Assembly (NCBI GenBank): GCA_963772375.1
Contig: CAVYXG010000004.1
Coordinates: 62,001 to 126,000 of the forward strand
Source of the DNA: DATBHM01 sp963772375
GTDB lineage: Bacteria > Actinomycetota > UBA4738 > JACQTL01
DNA length: 64,000 bases
Direction: 5' to 3'
Shown: piece by piece, positions 33,224-42,198 of the stretch
Numbering within the stretch: the first letter of the stretch is position 1
Layout of the letters: every line of letters starts with the position of its first letter
The notes under the pieces: generated by a model
Told to the model about the DNA's origin: nothing
Seen by the model: the letters and a program-made list of their open reading frames with translations, nothing else
Database searches by the model: none
Position numbers and translations under genes: made by a program

Positions 33224-35362
33224 CTACGACAGCAGGAGCTTGACCACGTAGTACACGACCGGCGCCACGAACAGCACCGAGTCGATCCGGTCGAGCGCCC
33301 CGCCGTGGCCGGGGAAGATCGTGCCCATGTCCTTCACGCCCAGGTCGCGTTTGGCGAGCGACTCGGCCAGATCGCCCACCGTCGCCGCGGCCGCGGCCGC
33401 GATGCCCACGATCAAGCCCTGCCACACGGACGTGAGCGGGTCGATGTTCCCGAGGGCGACGAACCCCAGCACGGCGAGCACCAGGAACCCGCCGTAGACG
33501 CCCTCGCGGGTCTTGTTCGGGCTGATCGTGGGCGCGAGCGGCTTGCTTCCGGTGAGCGTCCCGATCGCGTAGGCGACGATGTCGAACCCGAACGCCAGCG
33601 CCAGCACCATGATCGTGAACGCACGGGACGCCTCGTGGATGATCGCCAGCGCGAAGCCCCCCAGGAACGGCACCGCCAGGATGCCGAACATCGTGACCCC
33701 CATGTTGGCGACGACGTTCCTGCGCTGGCGGGCCGGCGTGGCCATGTACCACAGCGGGATGAACAGCGTCCCGACCAGCGTCATCGCCAGGATCCCGGCC
33801 TCGCCCCTCGTGTAGCCGCCGGCGCAGATCAGACCGCCGACGACGAGCCCGAGTGGGACCGCCGGCTGGTAGCCGCGCTTGCGGATCGCCGTGTACAGCT
33901 CCAGCTGCGCGAGCAGCACGACCGCCCCCGCGACGACGCCGAAGAACACCTTGCCCGCCCACAGCGCGAGCAGAGCGACCACGCCGAGGACGACGCCGGT
34001 GACGATCGCCGCGGACAGGTTGCGGCTGGGCCGGGGCGGCTCCTGCTCGCCCTCCACGGGCACCTCGACCGAGGTGGGCTCCTGCCAGCTCGGGCCGGCG
34101 TCCTCCGCCGCGCTGACCTTGACCGTGCGGGGGCCGTCGGGTTCGCCGAACGACAGCAGCTCGTCCTCCCCGGCCGATCCCTCGGCCTCGTCCGGGAACT
34201 CGAGCGGCTCGGGGTGCTCGGAGTACGGCTCGCGGTGCACCGGGGCTCCGAACAGGTCCTCGCCGTCGGCGGCGGGGCCGGCCGCGACCGCTGCGCCGGC
34301 GGCGAACGGATCATCGGCCGGACCCTCGTCGAGACCGAGGGAGGGCTCCTCCTGGCGGATCGACTCGGCGAAGTGCTCGGCCGCGGCGTCGAGGTCCCCG
34401 GGCTCGGGCTCGTCACCCGTTCCGGAGGCCGCCGCGAGCGCCGCGGGAGAGACCTCGGGCTCCTCCGGGGCGGGCCCGGGGAGGTCGCGGTACTCGTCCG
34501 GGGCCTTGCGAAGGTCGTCGATGGAGATCGGGCCGGAGTCCTCCAGCGAGGCCGGGTCGGCGCCCCCGGTCTCGGATTCGGCCCAGTCGATGGCCGCCGC
34601 TCCGCCGGCCGGCGGCGTCCCCACGACTGGCGTCACCGGTTCGTCCCAGTCCATGCCCGTCGTACCCCCCGAGGGCGTGGCCCCGGCACCCGGATCCGGC
34701 CCGTAGCCGAACTCCGGCACGCCCATCTCCTCCTCGTCCGGGAGGAACCGCTCCATGTACGAGTAGGGCTCCGAGGTGGCCTCCGCCCCCGGGAGCGGGG
34801 CCTCGTCTCCGGGGACCATCTGCAGCTCGGCCCAGTCCTCGCCCGTCATCTCCGCGGTCGGCTCACCCAGGAACCGCTCACCGCTTGCCGAACCCGGCGC
34901 GGCCGCGGCGGCGTCCGCCGCCGGGACGTCGAGGTCCAGGTCGATGCCCTCGTCGAGGCCGCTCGCCCATCCGGCAGGCAGCAGATCATCCTCCTCCGGC
35001 GCCGCGGGCTCCGACCCGAACACGTCGTCGGCCGTGGAGTCCGGCCCGGCGAGCGGCGCGGGATCGTGCTGCTCGACCGCGCCGGCCGACCCCCACTCGG
35101 TCTCGGAGGGCGCGGGAGCGGGCGGATCCTCCCACGCGACCCTGGATTCGAAGTCGTCGTCGAAGATGTCCGCCGAAGCGTCCGGCTGCGGGGAGACCGG
35201 CTCGCCTCCGGCGGCCGCGGGCTCTCGACCCGCCGGGGGTGGCCTCTCCTCACCCTCTCCGGGCCAGTCGACGTCCTGGATCGGGGCGAAGAACTTGTCG
35301 AGGTCCTCGAAGAGGTCCTCGCTCCGGCGCTCCTGTCCCTCGTCGTCAGGCACTCGGTTCAA
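33224..35362 (-). CDS. cdsA: Phosphatidate cytidylyltransferase with a very long acidic N-terminal extension
   Basis: Makes CDP-diacylglycerol for phospholipid synthesis. The last 270 residues of this 712-residue protein form a normal multi-TM CdsA with the signature SLAKRDLGVKDMG, then PGHGGALDRIDS. The first ~440 residues are of low complexity, rich in Asp, Glu, Pro, Ala and Gly, without membrane segments and probably disordered in the cytosol. The frame is open throughout with coding-type composition. The TTG at 35362 overlaps the frr stop (TTGA); a GTG three codons further is an alternative. Confidence 0.9.
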   Translation of the reverse strand: MNRVPDDEGQERRSEDLFEDLDKFFAPIQDVDWPGEGEERPPPAGREPAAAGGEPVSPQPDASADIFDDDFESRVAWEDPPAPAPSETEWGSAGAVEQHDPAPLAGPDSTADDVFGSEPAAPEEDDLLPAGWASGLDEGIDLDLDVPAADAAAAAPGSASGERFLGEPTAEMTGEDWAELQMVPGDEAPLPGAEATSEPYSYMERFLPDEEEMGVPEFGYGPDPGAGATPSGGTTGMDWDEPVTPVVGTPPAGGAAAIDWAESETGGADPASLEDSGPISIDDLRKAPDEYRDLPGPAPEEPEVSPAALAAASGTGDEPEPGDLDAAAEHFAESIRQEEPSLGLDEGPADDPFAAGAAVAAGPAADGEDLFGAPVHREPYSEHPEPLEFPDEAEGSAGEDELLSFGEPDGPRTVKVSAAEDAGPSWQEPTSVEVPVEGEQEPPRPSRNLSAAIVTGVVLGVVALLALWAGKVFFGVVAGAVVLLAQLELYTAIRKRGYQPAVPLGLVVGGLICAGGYTRGEAGILAMTLVGTLFIPLWYMATPARQRRNVVANMGVTMFGILAVPFLGGFALAIIHEASRAFTIMVLALAFGFDIVAYAIGTLTGSKPLAPTISPNKTREGVYGGFLVLAVLGFVALGNIDPLTSVWQGLIVGIAAAAAATVGDLAESLAKRDLGVKDMGTIFPGHGGALDRIDSVLFVAPVVYYVVKLLLS

Positions 35363-35919
35363 ACCTCCAGGAGTTCCTTCTCCTTGTGGCCGAGGATCTC
35401 GTCGACCTCCGCCACGAACTGGTCGGTGAGCTTCTGCAGCTCCTTCTCGGAACGATGGAGGTCATCTTCCGAGATGGAATGGTCGTGCTCAAGCCTTTCC
35501 AGCTCTTCCTTGCTGTGTCGCCGGACGTTGCGCACGGCCACCCGGGCCTCCTCCGCGCGCTCCCGCACGACCTTGATCAGCTCCCTGCGGCGCTCCTCCG
35601 TGAGCGGGGGGAACGACAGCCGGATGACGTTGCCGTCATTCGAGGGCTGCAGGCCGAGATCCGAGGACTGGATCGACTTCTCCATGGCGCCGATCGCGCC
35701 CTTGTCGAACGGCTGGATCACCAACAGCCGTGGCTCGGGGACCGAGATCGAGGCCATGTCCTTGAGCGGCTGCTGCGTCCCGTAGTACTCGAACGACAGA
35801 CGCGACAGCAGCGCCGGGGTGGCCCGGCCGGTCCGGATGCCCCCGAGCTGCTCCTGGAGCACCACGATCGCGCCGTGCATGCGCTTCCTCGCGTCCTCGA
35901 GCGCCGTCTCGACGGTCAA
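35359..35919 (-). CDS. frr: Ribosome recycling factor
   Basis: Splits post-termination ribosomes with EF-G. The 186-residue protein carries IRTGRATPALLSRL, YYGTQQPLKDMASISVPEPR and LSFPPLTEERRRELIK. TTG 35919 was chosen: it gives the standard length and is preceded by GGGAGG at 5 nt; no ATG or GTG fits. The stop overlaps cdsA. Order pyrH-frr-cdsA is standard. Confidence 0.97.
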   Translation of the reverse strand: MTVETALEDARKRMHGAIVVLQEQLGGIRTGRATPALLSRLSFEYYGTQQPLKDMASISVPEPRLLVIQPFDKGAIGAMEKSIQSSDLGLQPSNDGNVIRLSFPPLTEERRRELIKVVRERAEEARVAVRNVRRHSKEELERLEHDHSISEDDLHRSEKELQKLTDQFVAEVDEILGHKEKELLEV

Positions 35920-35938
35920 CGCCGCCTCCCTCCCCCGG

Positions 35939-36694
35939 TCATGCGACCGCTCCGTGAACGAGTGTCCCGATGGGTTCGCCCTGGAGGGCGCGCTTGATGT
36001 TCCCCTCCTTGCGGAAGTCGAACACGATGATCGGGAGGGCGTTCTCCCGGCAGAGCGAGATCGCCGTGGCGTCCATGACCTGCAGGCCCCGCGTGAGGAC
36101 CTCGGTGTACTCGATCGTCTCGAACTTGTGCGCATCCGGGTTCCGCGCGGGGTCGGCGTCGTACACGCCGTCGACCTTGGTTCCCTTCAGGATCGCCTCG
36201 GCCGAGATCTCGAGCGCCCGCTGTGCCGCCGTGGTGTCCGTCGAGAAGAACGGCACCCCGAGCCCGGCTGCGAAGATCACCACGCGCCCCTTCTCCAAGT
36301 GGCGGATCGCCCGAAGTGGGACGTAGGGCTCGGCGATCTGGGCCATCTGGATCGCGGTCTGCACGCGCGTCGGCAGGCCGGCCCGTTCCAGGGCATCCTG
36401 GAGCGCCAGCGCGTTCATCACGGTGGCGAGCATTCCGATGTAGTCGGCCCGTTGGCGGTCCATGTTCGGCGCCTGCCGGCCCCGCCAGATGTTCCCGCCG
36501 CCGACGACGACGGCCATCTGCACGCCCATCGAGGTGACCTCGACCAGCTGCTCGGCGAGGTGCTCGGTGGCCACCGAGGAGATGCCGAACGGCGGGTCGC
36601 CCGGGGAGAAGGCGTCGCCGGAGAGCTTGAGCAGCACCCGCCGGTAGGCGAGCGTGCCGAGGGCGTCGACCGCGGTCTCCGGCGACTCCGTCAC
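35939..36694 (-). CDS. pyrH: UMP kinase
   Basis: Phosphorylates UMP to UDP with ATP. The 251-residue protein shows RVLLKLSGDAF, VVGGGNIWRG, ADYIGMLATVMNALAL and TKVDGVYDADP, all family features. GTG 36694 is preferred; the conserved part begins about 17 residues in. It lies between tsf and frr with short gaps. Confidence 0.97.
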   Translation of the reverse strand: MTESPETAVDALGTLAYRRVLLKLSGDAFSPGDPPFGISSVATEHLAEQLVEVTSMGVQMAVVVGGGNIWRGRQAPNMDRQRADYIGMLATVMNALALQDALERAGLPTRVQTAIQMAQIAEPYVPLRAIRHLEKGRVVIFAAGLGVPFFSTDTTAAQRALEISAEAILKGTKVDGVYDADPARNPDAHKFETIEYTEVLTRGLQVMDATAISLCRENALPIIVFDFRKEGNIKRALQGEPIGTLVHGAVA

Positions 36695-36725
36695 GGGCGC
36701 GCGACCTCGGATCGGCGTGCGTTGG

Positions 36726-37340
36726 TCACTCGGCCTCCTTGCCCAGCTCGAACCGGGCGAACCTTCGGACCGCCAGCTTCTCGCCGACTTTCGCCGACGT
36801 CTCGTCCACGAGCTGCGAGATCGTGACCTTGTCGTCCTTGACGAACGGCTGGTCGAGCAGCACGTGCTCCTTGTAGAACGCGCCGAGCTTACCCTCAACG
36901 ATCCTGTCGAGGACGTTGTCGGGGCGGCCCTGCTCCTTGGCCTGGCCCTCGTACACCCGTCGCTCGGCGTCCACGACGTCGGCCGGGACGTCGTCGCGTG
37001 ACAGCCACCTCGGGTTGGCGCTCGCGACGTGCAGCGCGACGTCCTTGGCGAGCCGCTTGAACTCGTCGGTGTTCGCCACGAAGTCGGTCTCACTGTTCAC
37101 CTCGACCAGGACGCCCACCCTGGCGTTGAAGTGGATGTAGGACTCGATGCGGCCCTCGTTGGCCTCGCGGCCGGCGCGCTTGCCGACGCTCGCCAGGCCC
37201 TTCTGGCGAAGCCACTCCGTGGCCTTCTCCATGTCTCCACGCGTCTCCTGGAGGGCCCGCTTGCAGTCCATCATCCCGGCGCCGGTGGCCTCGCGGAGCT
37301 CCTTCACCTGGGCGGCGCTGATGTTCGTCTCGGTTGCCAT
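36726..37340 (-). CDS. tsf: Elongation factor Ts
   Basis: Nucleotide exchange factor for EF-Tu. The 204-residue protein has the N-terminal UBA-like block VKELREATGAGMMDCKRAL, VEVNSETDFVA, and the coiled-coil region. ATG 37340 immediately precedes the family N-terminus. The same frame is open upstream to ATG 37439 through a 15-bp tandem repeat, which would add 33 Asp/Asn-rich residues; neither start has a strong Shine-Dalgarno. Confidence 0.96.
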   Translation of the reverse strand: MATETNISAAQVKELREATGAGMMDCKRALQETRGDMEKATEWLRQKGLASVGKRAGREANEGRIESYIHFNARVGVLVEVNSETDFVANTDEFKRLAKDVALHVASANPRWLSRDDVPADVVDAERRVYEGQAKEQGRPDNVLDRIVEGKLGAFYKEHVLLDQPFVKDDKVTISQLVDETSAKVGEKLAVRRFARFELGKEAE

Positions 37341-37373
37341 CTCGTCGTTCACGCTCGTTTCGTCGTCGTCGTC

Positions 37374-37433
37374 GTTCCGGTCGTCGTCGTTCCGGTCGTC
37401 GTCGTTCCGGTCGTCGTCGTTCCGGTCGTCGCC
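37374..37433. repeat. 15-bp tandem repeat upstream of tsf (four units)
   Basis: GTTCCGGTCGTCGTC begins at 37374, 37389, 37404 and 37419. On the minus strand, in the tsf frame, it would read as repeated Arg-Asn-Asp-Asp-Asp. Being a multiple of three it keeps the frame with an upstream ATG at 37439. Confidence 0.9.
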
Positions 37434-37470
37434 CGTCATCCGCGCGGTCCGTCCGGTGCCCGGTCCAGCG

Positions 37471-38427
37471 TCACGCCTCCGGCGTGACCTCGTCCGTATC
37501 GCGCGCCGCGACGGGCTCGTCGGGAACGGGCGCGGCCGGGGCAGACGGTGGCTCCGACGCGGTGGCGGAGGCGGCCGGAGCCTCGAGTGTGGCCGCCGCG
37601 TCCTGGCCGACCGGCTGGTCGGGCTCGAACACCTGGGCGGCCGGAGCGGGCTCGTCCGGCTCGAATGTCATCGGGCCGGTGTACGCGGCGTCGCCGTTCC
37701 CGCTCGCGGAGCGCCCGGCGGAACGCGTTGCGAACTCCTCCCAGCCCTCGCCGCGGCCCTCCTCGAGGGCGTCGGCCAGCACCCTGCTGATCAGCGACAC
37801 CGATCGGATCGCGTCGTCGTTGCCCGGGATGATGTAGTCGACCTCGTCGGGGTCGCAGTTCGTATCGACGATCGCGATGATCGGCAGACCCAGCTTGCGG
37901 GCCTCGGTGACCGCGATGTGCTCCTTCTTCGTGTCGATCACGAAGATGGCGTCGGGCAGGCGCTCCAGGTCCTGGATGCCGCCGAGGTTCCGTTCGAGCT
38001 TCTCCTTCTCCGTGCGCAGGCGGATGACCTCCTTCTTCGGGAGGTACTCGAACGCGCCGGAGCGCTCCATCTCGCGCAGCTCGCGAAGCCGGGCGAGACG
38101 CCCGGAGATCGTCTGGAAGTTCGTCAGCATGCCGCCCAGCCACCGGGTGTTGACGAAGGGCATCCCCACCCGGCCGGCCTGGTCCGCGACCACGTCCTGG
38201 GCCTGCTTCTTCGTGCCCACGAACAGCACGACGCCCTCGCGGCGGCCGAGCTCTTTGACGAACTCGTACGCCTCCTGGAGTCCGGACAGGGTCTTCTCGA
38301 GGTCGATGATGTAGATACCCGAGCGCTCCCCGTACAGGAACCGGGACATCTTCGGGTTCCAACGCCGGGTCTGGTGTCCGAAGTGGACCCCGGCCTCCAG
38401 CAGCTCGCGTCGCGTCGCGACCGGCAT
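37471..38427 (-). CDS. rpsB: 30S ribosomal protein S2
   Basis: A 318-residue S2. Residues 1-230 match the family: LLEAGVHFGHQTRRWNPKM, NTRWLGGMLTNF and AIVDTNCDPDEVDYIIPGNDDAIRS. The last ~85 residues are an Ala/Pro/Glu-rich extension without bulky hydrophobic clusters, seen in several actinobacterial S2 proteins. ATG 38427 follows AAGGAG. The next gene is tsf; the 173-bp leader holds its promoter. Confidence 0.97.
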   Translation of the reverse strand: MPVATRRELLEAGVHFGHQTRRWNPKMSRFLYGERSGIYIIDLEKTLSGLQEAYEFVKELGRREGVVLFVGTKKQAQDVVADQAGRVGMPFVNTRWLGGMLTNFQTISGRLARLRELREMERSGAFEYLPKKEVIRLRTEKEKLERNLGGIQDLERLPDAIFVIDTKKEHIAVTEARKLGLPIIAIVDTNCDPDEVDYIIPGNDDAIRSVSLISRVLADALEEGRGEGWEEFATRSAGRSASGNGDAAYTGPMTFEPDEPAPAAQVFEPDQPVGQDAAATLEAPAASATASEPPSAPAAPVPDEPVAARDTDEVTPEA

Positions 38428-38574
38428 GGTGGTGCTCCTTTCGGTTCGTTCCCTCCGCCGGTTCATCCCGTCCCGGCCCGGCCGGCCGCCGCCCGATCGA
38501 ATCGGTGACTGCCGTCGCCGGGACCCCGGAATCGGTCCCCGGACGTGCGTATTCGGCTCGTCGAGCCGTGGCCC

Positions 38575-38580
38575 GAGTGT
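38575..38580 (-). promoter_or_regulatory. -10 box for rpsB-tsf
   Basis: TACACT gives a leader of about 140 nt to rpsB. The leader contains a GGGACC/GGTCCC stem-loop and a CGGCT/AGCCG stem-loop, which could bind S2 as in other rpsB leaders. This regulatory role is inference only. Confidence 0.45.
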
Positions 38581-38600
38581 ACCGAACCGAGCCGCGGCTG

Positions 38601-39830
38601 CTATCGGCGGCGGGCGCCGAACAGGGGCTGGCGGTCCCGGCGCGGGGCCGGCGGCGGCACGTCCTCCTCGATGACGCCGTAGCGGTAGGCGAACCCCGCG
38701 ATCACGACGAGGTTGAACAGGCTGACGCCCAGGATCAGGCCCCAGGTGGAGAGCGAGGGGTTGATGGTGAACGCCGAGCTCATCGGCACGAATGCCGGCG
38801 CGAGGAACACCAGGGTGAAGTAGAGCAGCACCATGCCGACGTGCCGCGAGCCGGGCAGCCGCGCCGCGCGCATCGACGTCCCGAGGGCGGTGCGGGCGTT
38901 CGTGCCGTCGCGGACCACGATGATCGAGGCGAACGACAGGAAGTGCACGCCGCCCACCAGGGCCGCGAAGAACAGCAGGCCGCCGATCGTGCTGCCCAGG
39001 ATCGGCGAGAAGACCTGCGGCGCGAAGATCAGGGCGACGTTCACGAAGTAGATGCCGATGAACGCGGGGATGAACCGGACGCCCCGCCGGACGCCGGCCA
39101 TCGAGGCCCGGCCGGCGTCGAGCCGTTCCACCACGAGGCTGGTGATGACCGCGAAGATCGCAGCGCGAACGACGGTCATCCCGATCACCAGAACGATCCA
39201 CGCGTAGTCGAGGCCCGTGATGCTGTAGGCCAGGTTGAGGTCGAAGAACGAGCTGAGGGGCGGCACCGCCAGCAGGAGCTGTGCGTAGCTCGGGACGTGG
39301 TCGAGGCCGATGGCCAGCAGGACGAACCACAGGACCAGCACGAGCACCATGCCGCCGATCACGAGCGCGGGCGAGCGCAGCACCGCGCGGCCTCCGGCCG
39401 CGAACGTCTCACCGAGCTTGGGATAGACGCTGGGCTGCCGGAACGCCGAGAGGAGGCCGCTCTGGCGGCGGGCCGGGGCAGCGCCCCCGCGGGAGGAGCG
39501 CTCCGCCGGCGCCGTGCCGGGCCGTTTCGTGCCCGGGCGCGACGACGTCGAGCGGGCGGACCGGAGGCCGGCGGGCGGCGTCGTCCGGGCGGCGCCGTCG
39601 CCCCGCTCCGCGGCCGGCTTGGGGTCCGGCGCGGAGGTGCCCCCCTTCGCGCCCGATGGCTTCGGGGTGGTCGCCGCGGCGTCCTCGGGGAGGGTTCGCC
39701 GTCCGATGCGGGGCTCGCGGCGTCCGGACGACGAGCCCGGCTTCGATCCGGACCCCGGGGGGGACCCCTGTCGACCGCGCTGGTCGCCGGATCCGGACCC
39801 GGAGCCCGGACGCTTCCTGCGGTTGGTCAC
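38601..39830 (-). CDS. Multi-pass membrane protein with disordered N-terminus, function unknown
   Basis: A 409-residue protein. The first ~140 residues are basic and rich in Ser, Gly, Pro and Arg. About six hydrophobic segments follow, similar in layout to DUF4013-like or glycerophosphoryl-diester-phosphodiesterase-type membrane domains, but I cannot assign a family. GTG 39830 overlaps the stop of the beta-propeller protein gene (GTGA), so the two likely act together at the membrane. It ends 173 bp before rpsB. Confidence 0.75.
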   Translation of the reverse strand: MTNRRKRPGSGSGSGDQRGRQGSPPGSGSKPGSSSGRREPRIGRRTLPEDAAATTPKPSGAKGGTSAPDPKPAAERGDGAARTTPPAGLRSARSTSSRPGTKRPGTAPAERSSRGGAAPARRQSGLLSAFRQPSVYPKLGETFAAGGRAVLRSPALVIGGMVLVLVLWFVLLAIGLDHVPSYAQLLLAVPPLSSFFDLNLAYSITGLDYAWIVLVIGMTVVRAAIFAVITSLVVERLDAGRASMAGVRRGVRFIPAFIGIYFVNVALIFAPQVFSPILGSTIGGLLFFAALVGGVHFLSFASIIVVRDGTNARTALGTSMRAARLPGSRHVGMVLLYFTLVFLAPAFVPMSSAFTINPSLSTWGLILGVSLFNLVVIAGFAYRYGVIEEDVPPPAPRRDRQPLFGARRR

Positions 39831-41386
39831 GCCGGTTCCTCCTCGGTCGGCGGTTCCTCGGCCTCCTCGGCCGTCCCGTCCGTCTGCGGCGTCGGACGCC
39901 CGGCCCCGCGGGGACGCAGGAGGAACCCGATCAGCACCGCGAGGGCGCCGACGCCCGCGAACGCGATCGCGTAGCCGCCCAGCATGCGGGTCCAGTTCGG
40001 CTTGGACGGTGACACCTCGGCCAGCGCCGTAGCGTCGGGGTCGTGTTCGTAGGCGAACAGCCCGCCGGTCCGGGCTCCGACGGAGGCGACGACCACGCCG
40101 CCGGCGGCGGCCAGGCCGTGCACTGCGCCGGTTCCGGCGTCGGCGCGCCACACCAGGACCCCGGTCGTCGCGTCGATCGCGACGATCCGCCCGTCGTCGA
40201 ACCCCACCACCACCGAGTCCCCCACGACGACCGGCGAGGCGAACACCCCCGAGATGTCGAACTCGTAGCTCCACAGACCGCCCGACCCGTAGGACCACAC
40301 GCTCACCCGGGCGCCGTTGTCCACCCGGACGCGGTACAGGCCGGCCTCCAGGCCGATGCGGTTCCCGAGGGCGAGCGCGAACCCGTCCGACACGGGGACG
40401 TTCGTGAACGGCAGGAAGGGGCTCGCGAACCGCGTGCTCCACTCGGCGAGGCCGTCCCTCAGATTGAGGGCGAACAGGACCCCCGCGCCGCTCGTCTCAC
40501 CGAACCCGACGATCACGCGTTCCCCGTCGATGGTGATCGCGGACGTGGAGCTGGCCGCCGCGTCGGACTTGCGCCAGACGATGCGGTGGCTCGACTCGTC
40601 GATGGCGTCGACCTCGATGGCGCCGGTGGTCCGGTTGCGGGAGGCCACGAGGACCTTGCCGCCAGCGACGGCCGGCGGGGTGGGGACGACCCCCTGGACG
40701 ACCGCGTCCCACAGCACGAGGTCCCGCTTCACGTCGACGTGCAGGACGTCGGTCGAGATGTGCACCGCGGTGACGTCCCCGCCGATGTCGGCGGTGAACG
40801 CCGTGTCGCCGTCGACCGAGACCCCGGTCGTCGAGCGGTCGTTCAGCGGGACCTGCCACAGGAACGTCGGCAACGGCTGGTCGGAGCCCGTCGGCAGCTC
40901 GTAGGCGACGAGCGCCGACAGCTTCGCGGTCCCTCCCTGGGTGAACAGGAGGATCCACTTCCCACCCACGTCGGCGACCGCCGGTGTCGCGAGCGTGGAG
41001 CCGCCGTTGCGGCCGATCTGCCAGGTGAGCTTACCGGTGGCGACGTCGAGCCCGTAGACGAATCGCGATCCGAGGGCGATCGCCGTGTCTCCGGCCACGA
41101 CGGGAGCGGACAGGGTCCGCTCGCCGTGGGGCGTCGGGAACCGCCATGCGGTCCGGTACGGAGGCTGCGGCGTGTCGGCCGTCGCGACACCGAGGTGCGT
41201 GACGCCCTGCCCGAACTGCGGCCACGTGTCCGACGCGGATGTGGCGTCCGCCGCGAGCGCCGCGCCCGGCAGGAGCAGGAGCGTGAGCAGCAGGACGCCG
41301 GCCGCGAACGCGGCCGCACGCCGTGCCCGCCGCTCCGAAGCAGCAGCCGCCGGATTCCGCCCACGTTGCATCGATGTCGTCGTCAT
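39827..41386 (-). CDS. Extracellular PQQ-like beta-propeller protein, membrane anchored
   Basis: A 519-residue exported protein. An N-terminal signal peptide (about 20-46, ending GAALA) precedes a beta-propeller with repeated blade motifs such as VYGLDVATGKLTWQ and IVAIDATTGVLVWR, like BamB/PQQ-binding proteins. A C-terminal TM (about 470-492) and an acidic cytoplasmic tail (EEAEEPPTEEEPA) follow. There are no tryptophan-docking or enzyme residues that would prove PQQ dehydrogenase activity. It may sense or scaffold with the overlapping membrane protein gene. Confidence 0.82.
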   Translation of the reverse strand: MTTTSMQRGRNPAAAASERRARRAAAFAAGVLLLTLLLLPGAALAADATSASDTWPQFGQGVTHLGVATADTPQPPYRTAWRFPTPHGERTLSAPVVAGDTAIALGSRFVYGLDVATGKLTWQIGRNGGSTLATPAVADVGGKWILLFTQGGTAKLSALVAYELPTGSDQPLPTFLWQVPLNDRSTTGVSVDGDTAFTADIGGDVTAVHISTDVLHVDVKRDLVLWDAVVQGVVPTPPAVAGGKVLVASRNRTTGAIEVDAIDESSHRIVWRKSDAAASSTSAITIDGERVIVGFGETSGAGVLFALNLRDGLAEWSTRFASPFLPFTNVPVSDGFALALGNRIGLEAGLYRVRVDNGARVSVWSYGSGGLWSYEFDISGVFASPVVVGDSVVVGFDDGRIVAIDATTGVLVWRADAGTGAVHGLAAAGGVVVASVGARTGGLFAYEHDPDATALAEVSPSKPNWTRMLGGYAIAFAGVGALAVLIGFLLRPRGAGRPTPQTDGTAEEAEEPPTEEEPA

Positions 41387-41565
41387 GGAGGTACGCCGTC
41401 CGGGGTTCCCGTTCGAACGGAGGGCCCATTGTAGGCAGTCGCGAGGGCCCGGCAGGCGCCTGCCCCCTCCGCCGGCCGGGGTGTGACCCGCTTCACTGAC
41501 AAACGGACCAGCCCCCGCTAGCGTCCTCGTCGCTGATCTCCGGGTGCCGCGAGGGGGTACCCGAC

Positions 41566-42165
41566 ATGAGGAGTTCTCCATCCTGGGCCCGCACGGCGGG
41601 AGCCACGATGGCGGTCGCGGTCTCGGTCGTGCTCGCCGGGACCGGAGCCGCCCGGGCCGCGATCGAGGGCGGCGCGGCCGCTGGCCGGTCGGCCGCTGCG
41701 GAGACCTCACCGGCCGTGATCGGTCTGGCTCCGGACGCCGCGATCCCGTTCGGAACGTATCGGTGGCCGGTCCACGGCGAGGTGATCCGCCCCTTTGAGG
41801 AGCCGGCCAACCAGTACAGCGCCGGTCACCGGGGGATCGACATCGCCGCGCCGGTCGGGACGGCGATCCGGGCGCCGGCCGACGGCGAGGTGTCGTTCGC
41901 GGGCACCGTCGCCGGGGCGCTGTTCATCTCGATCGACCACGCCGGGGGCATCCGCACGTCGTACTCGTGGGTGTCGGCGATCACGGTGAAGAAGGGCCAG
42001 GCCGTTCGGGCCGGCGAGGTGATCGGGAGCACCGGGCAGGGCCACCCGGGCTCGGACCGCACGCACCTGCACTTCAGCGTGCGGCTCGACGGCACCTACA
42101 TCGACCCCATGCTGCTGCTGGGAGGTGGGAACCTGGACGACCTCATCCACTTGGCGCCGTCCTGA
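41566..42165 (+). CDS. M23 family peptidoglycan endopeptidase (LytM-type)
   Basis: A 199-residue secreted protein with a signal peptide (about 1-31, ending ARA) and an M23 domain: HRGIDIAAPVGT carries the first zinc ligands and THLHFSVR the last. It should cut or bind peptidoglycan cross-bridges. ATG 41566 gives the signal peptide; the frame begins there. An M23 gene between rpsB and whiG is also found in streptomycetes. Confidence 0.93.
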   Translation: MRSSPSWARTAGATMAVAVSVVLAGTGAARAAIEGGAAAGRSAAAETSPAVIGLAPDAAIPFGTYRWPVHGEVIRPFEEPANQYSAGHRGIDIAAPVGTAIRAPADGEVSFAGTVAGALFISIDHAGGIRTSYSWVSAITVKKGQAVRAGEVIGSTGQGHPGSDRTHLHFSVRLDGTYIDPMLLLGGGNLDDLIHLAPS

Positions 42166-42198
42166 TCCAGAATCCGCCCTCGGGGGCTCTCCGCGGTC

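Noticed and set aside
33150..33962. Minus-strand frame overlapping the cdsA end and running into the gap before dxr
   Set aside because: It is the cdsA sequence read out of frame; the few residues beyond cdsA are too short to support a gene.
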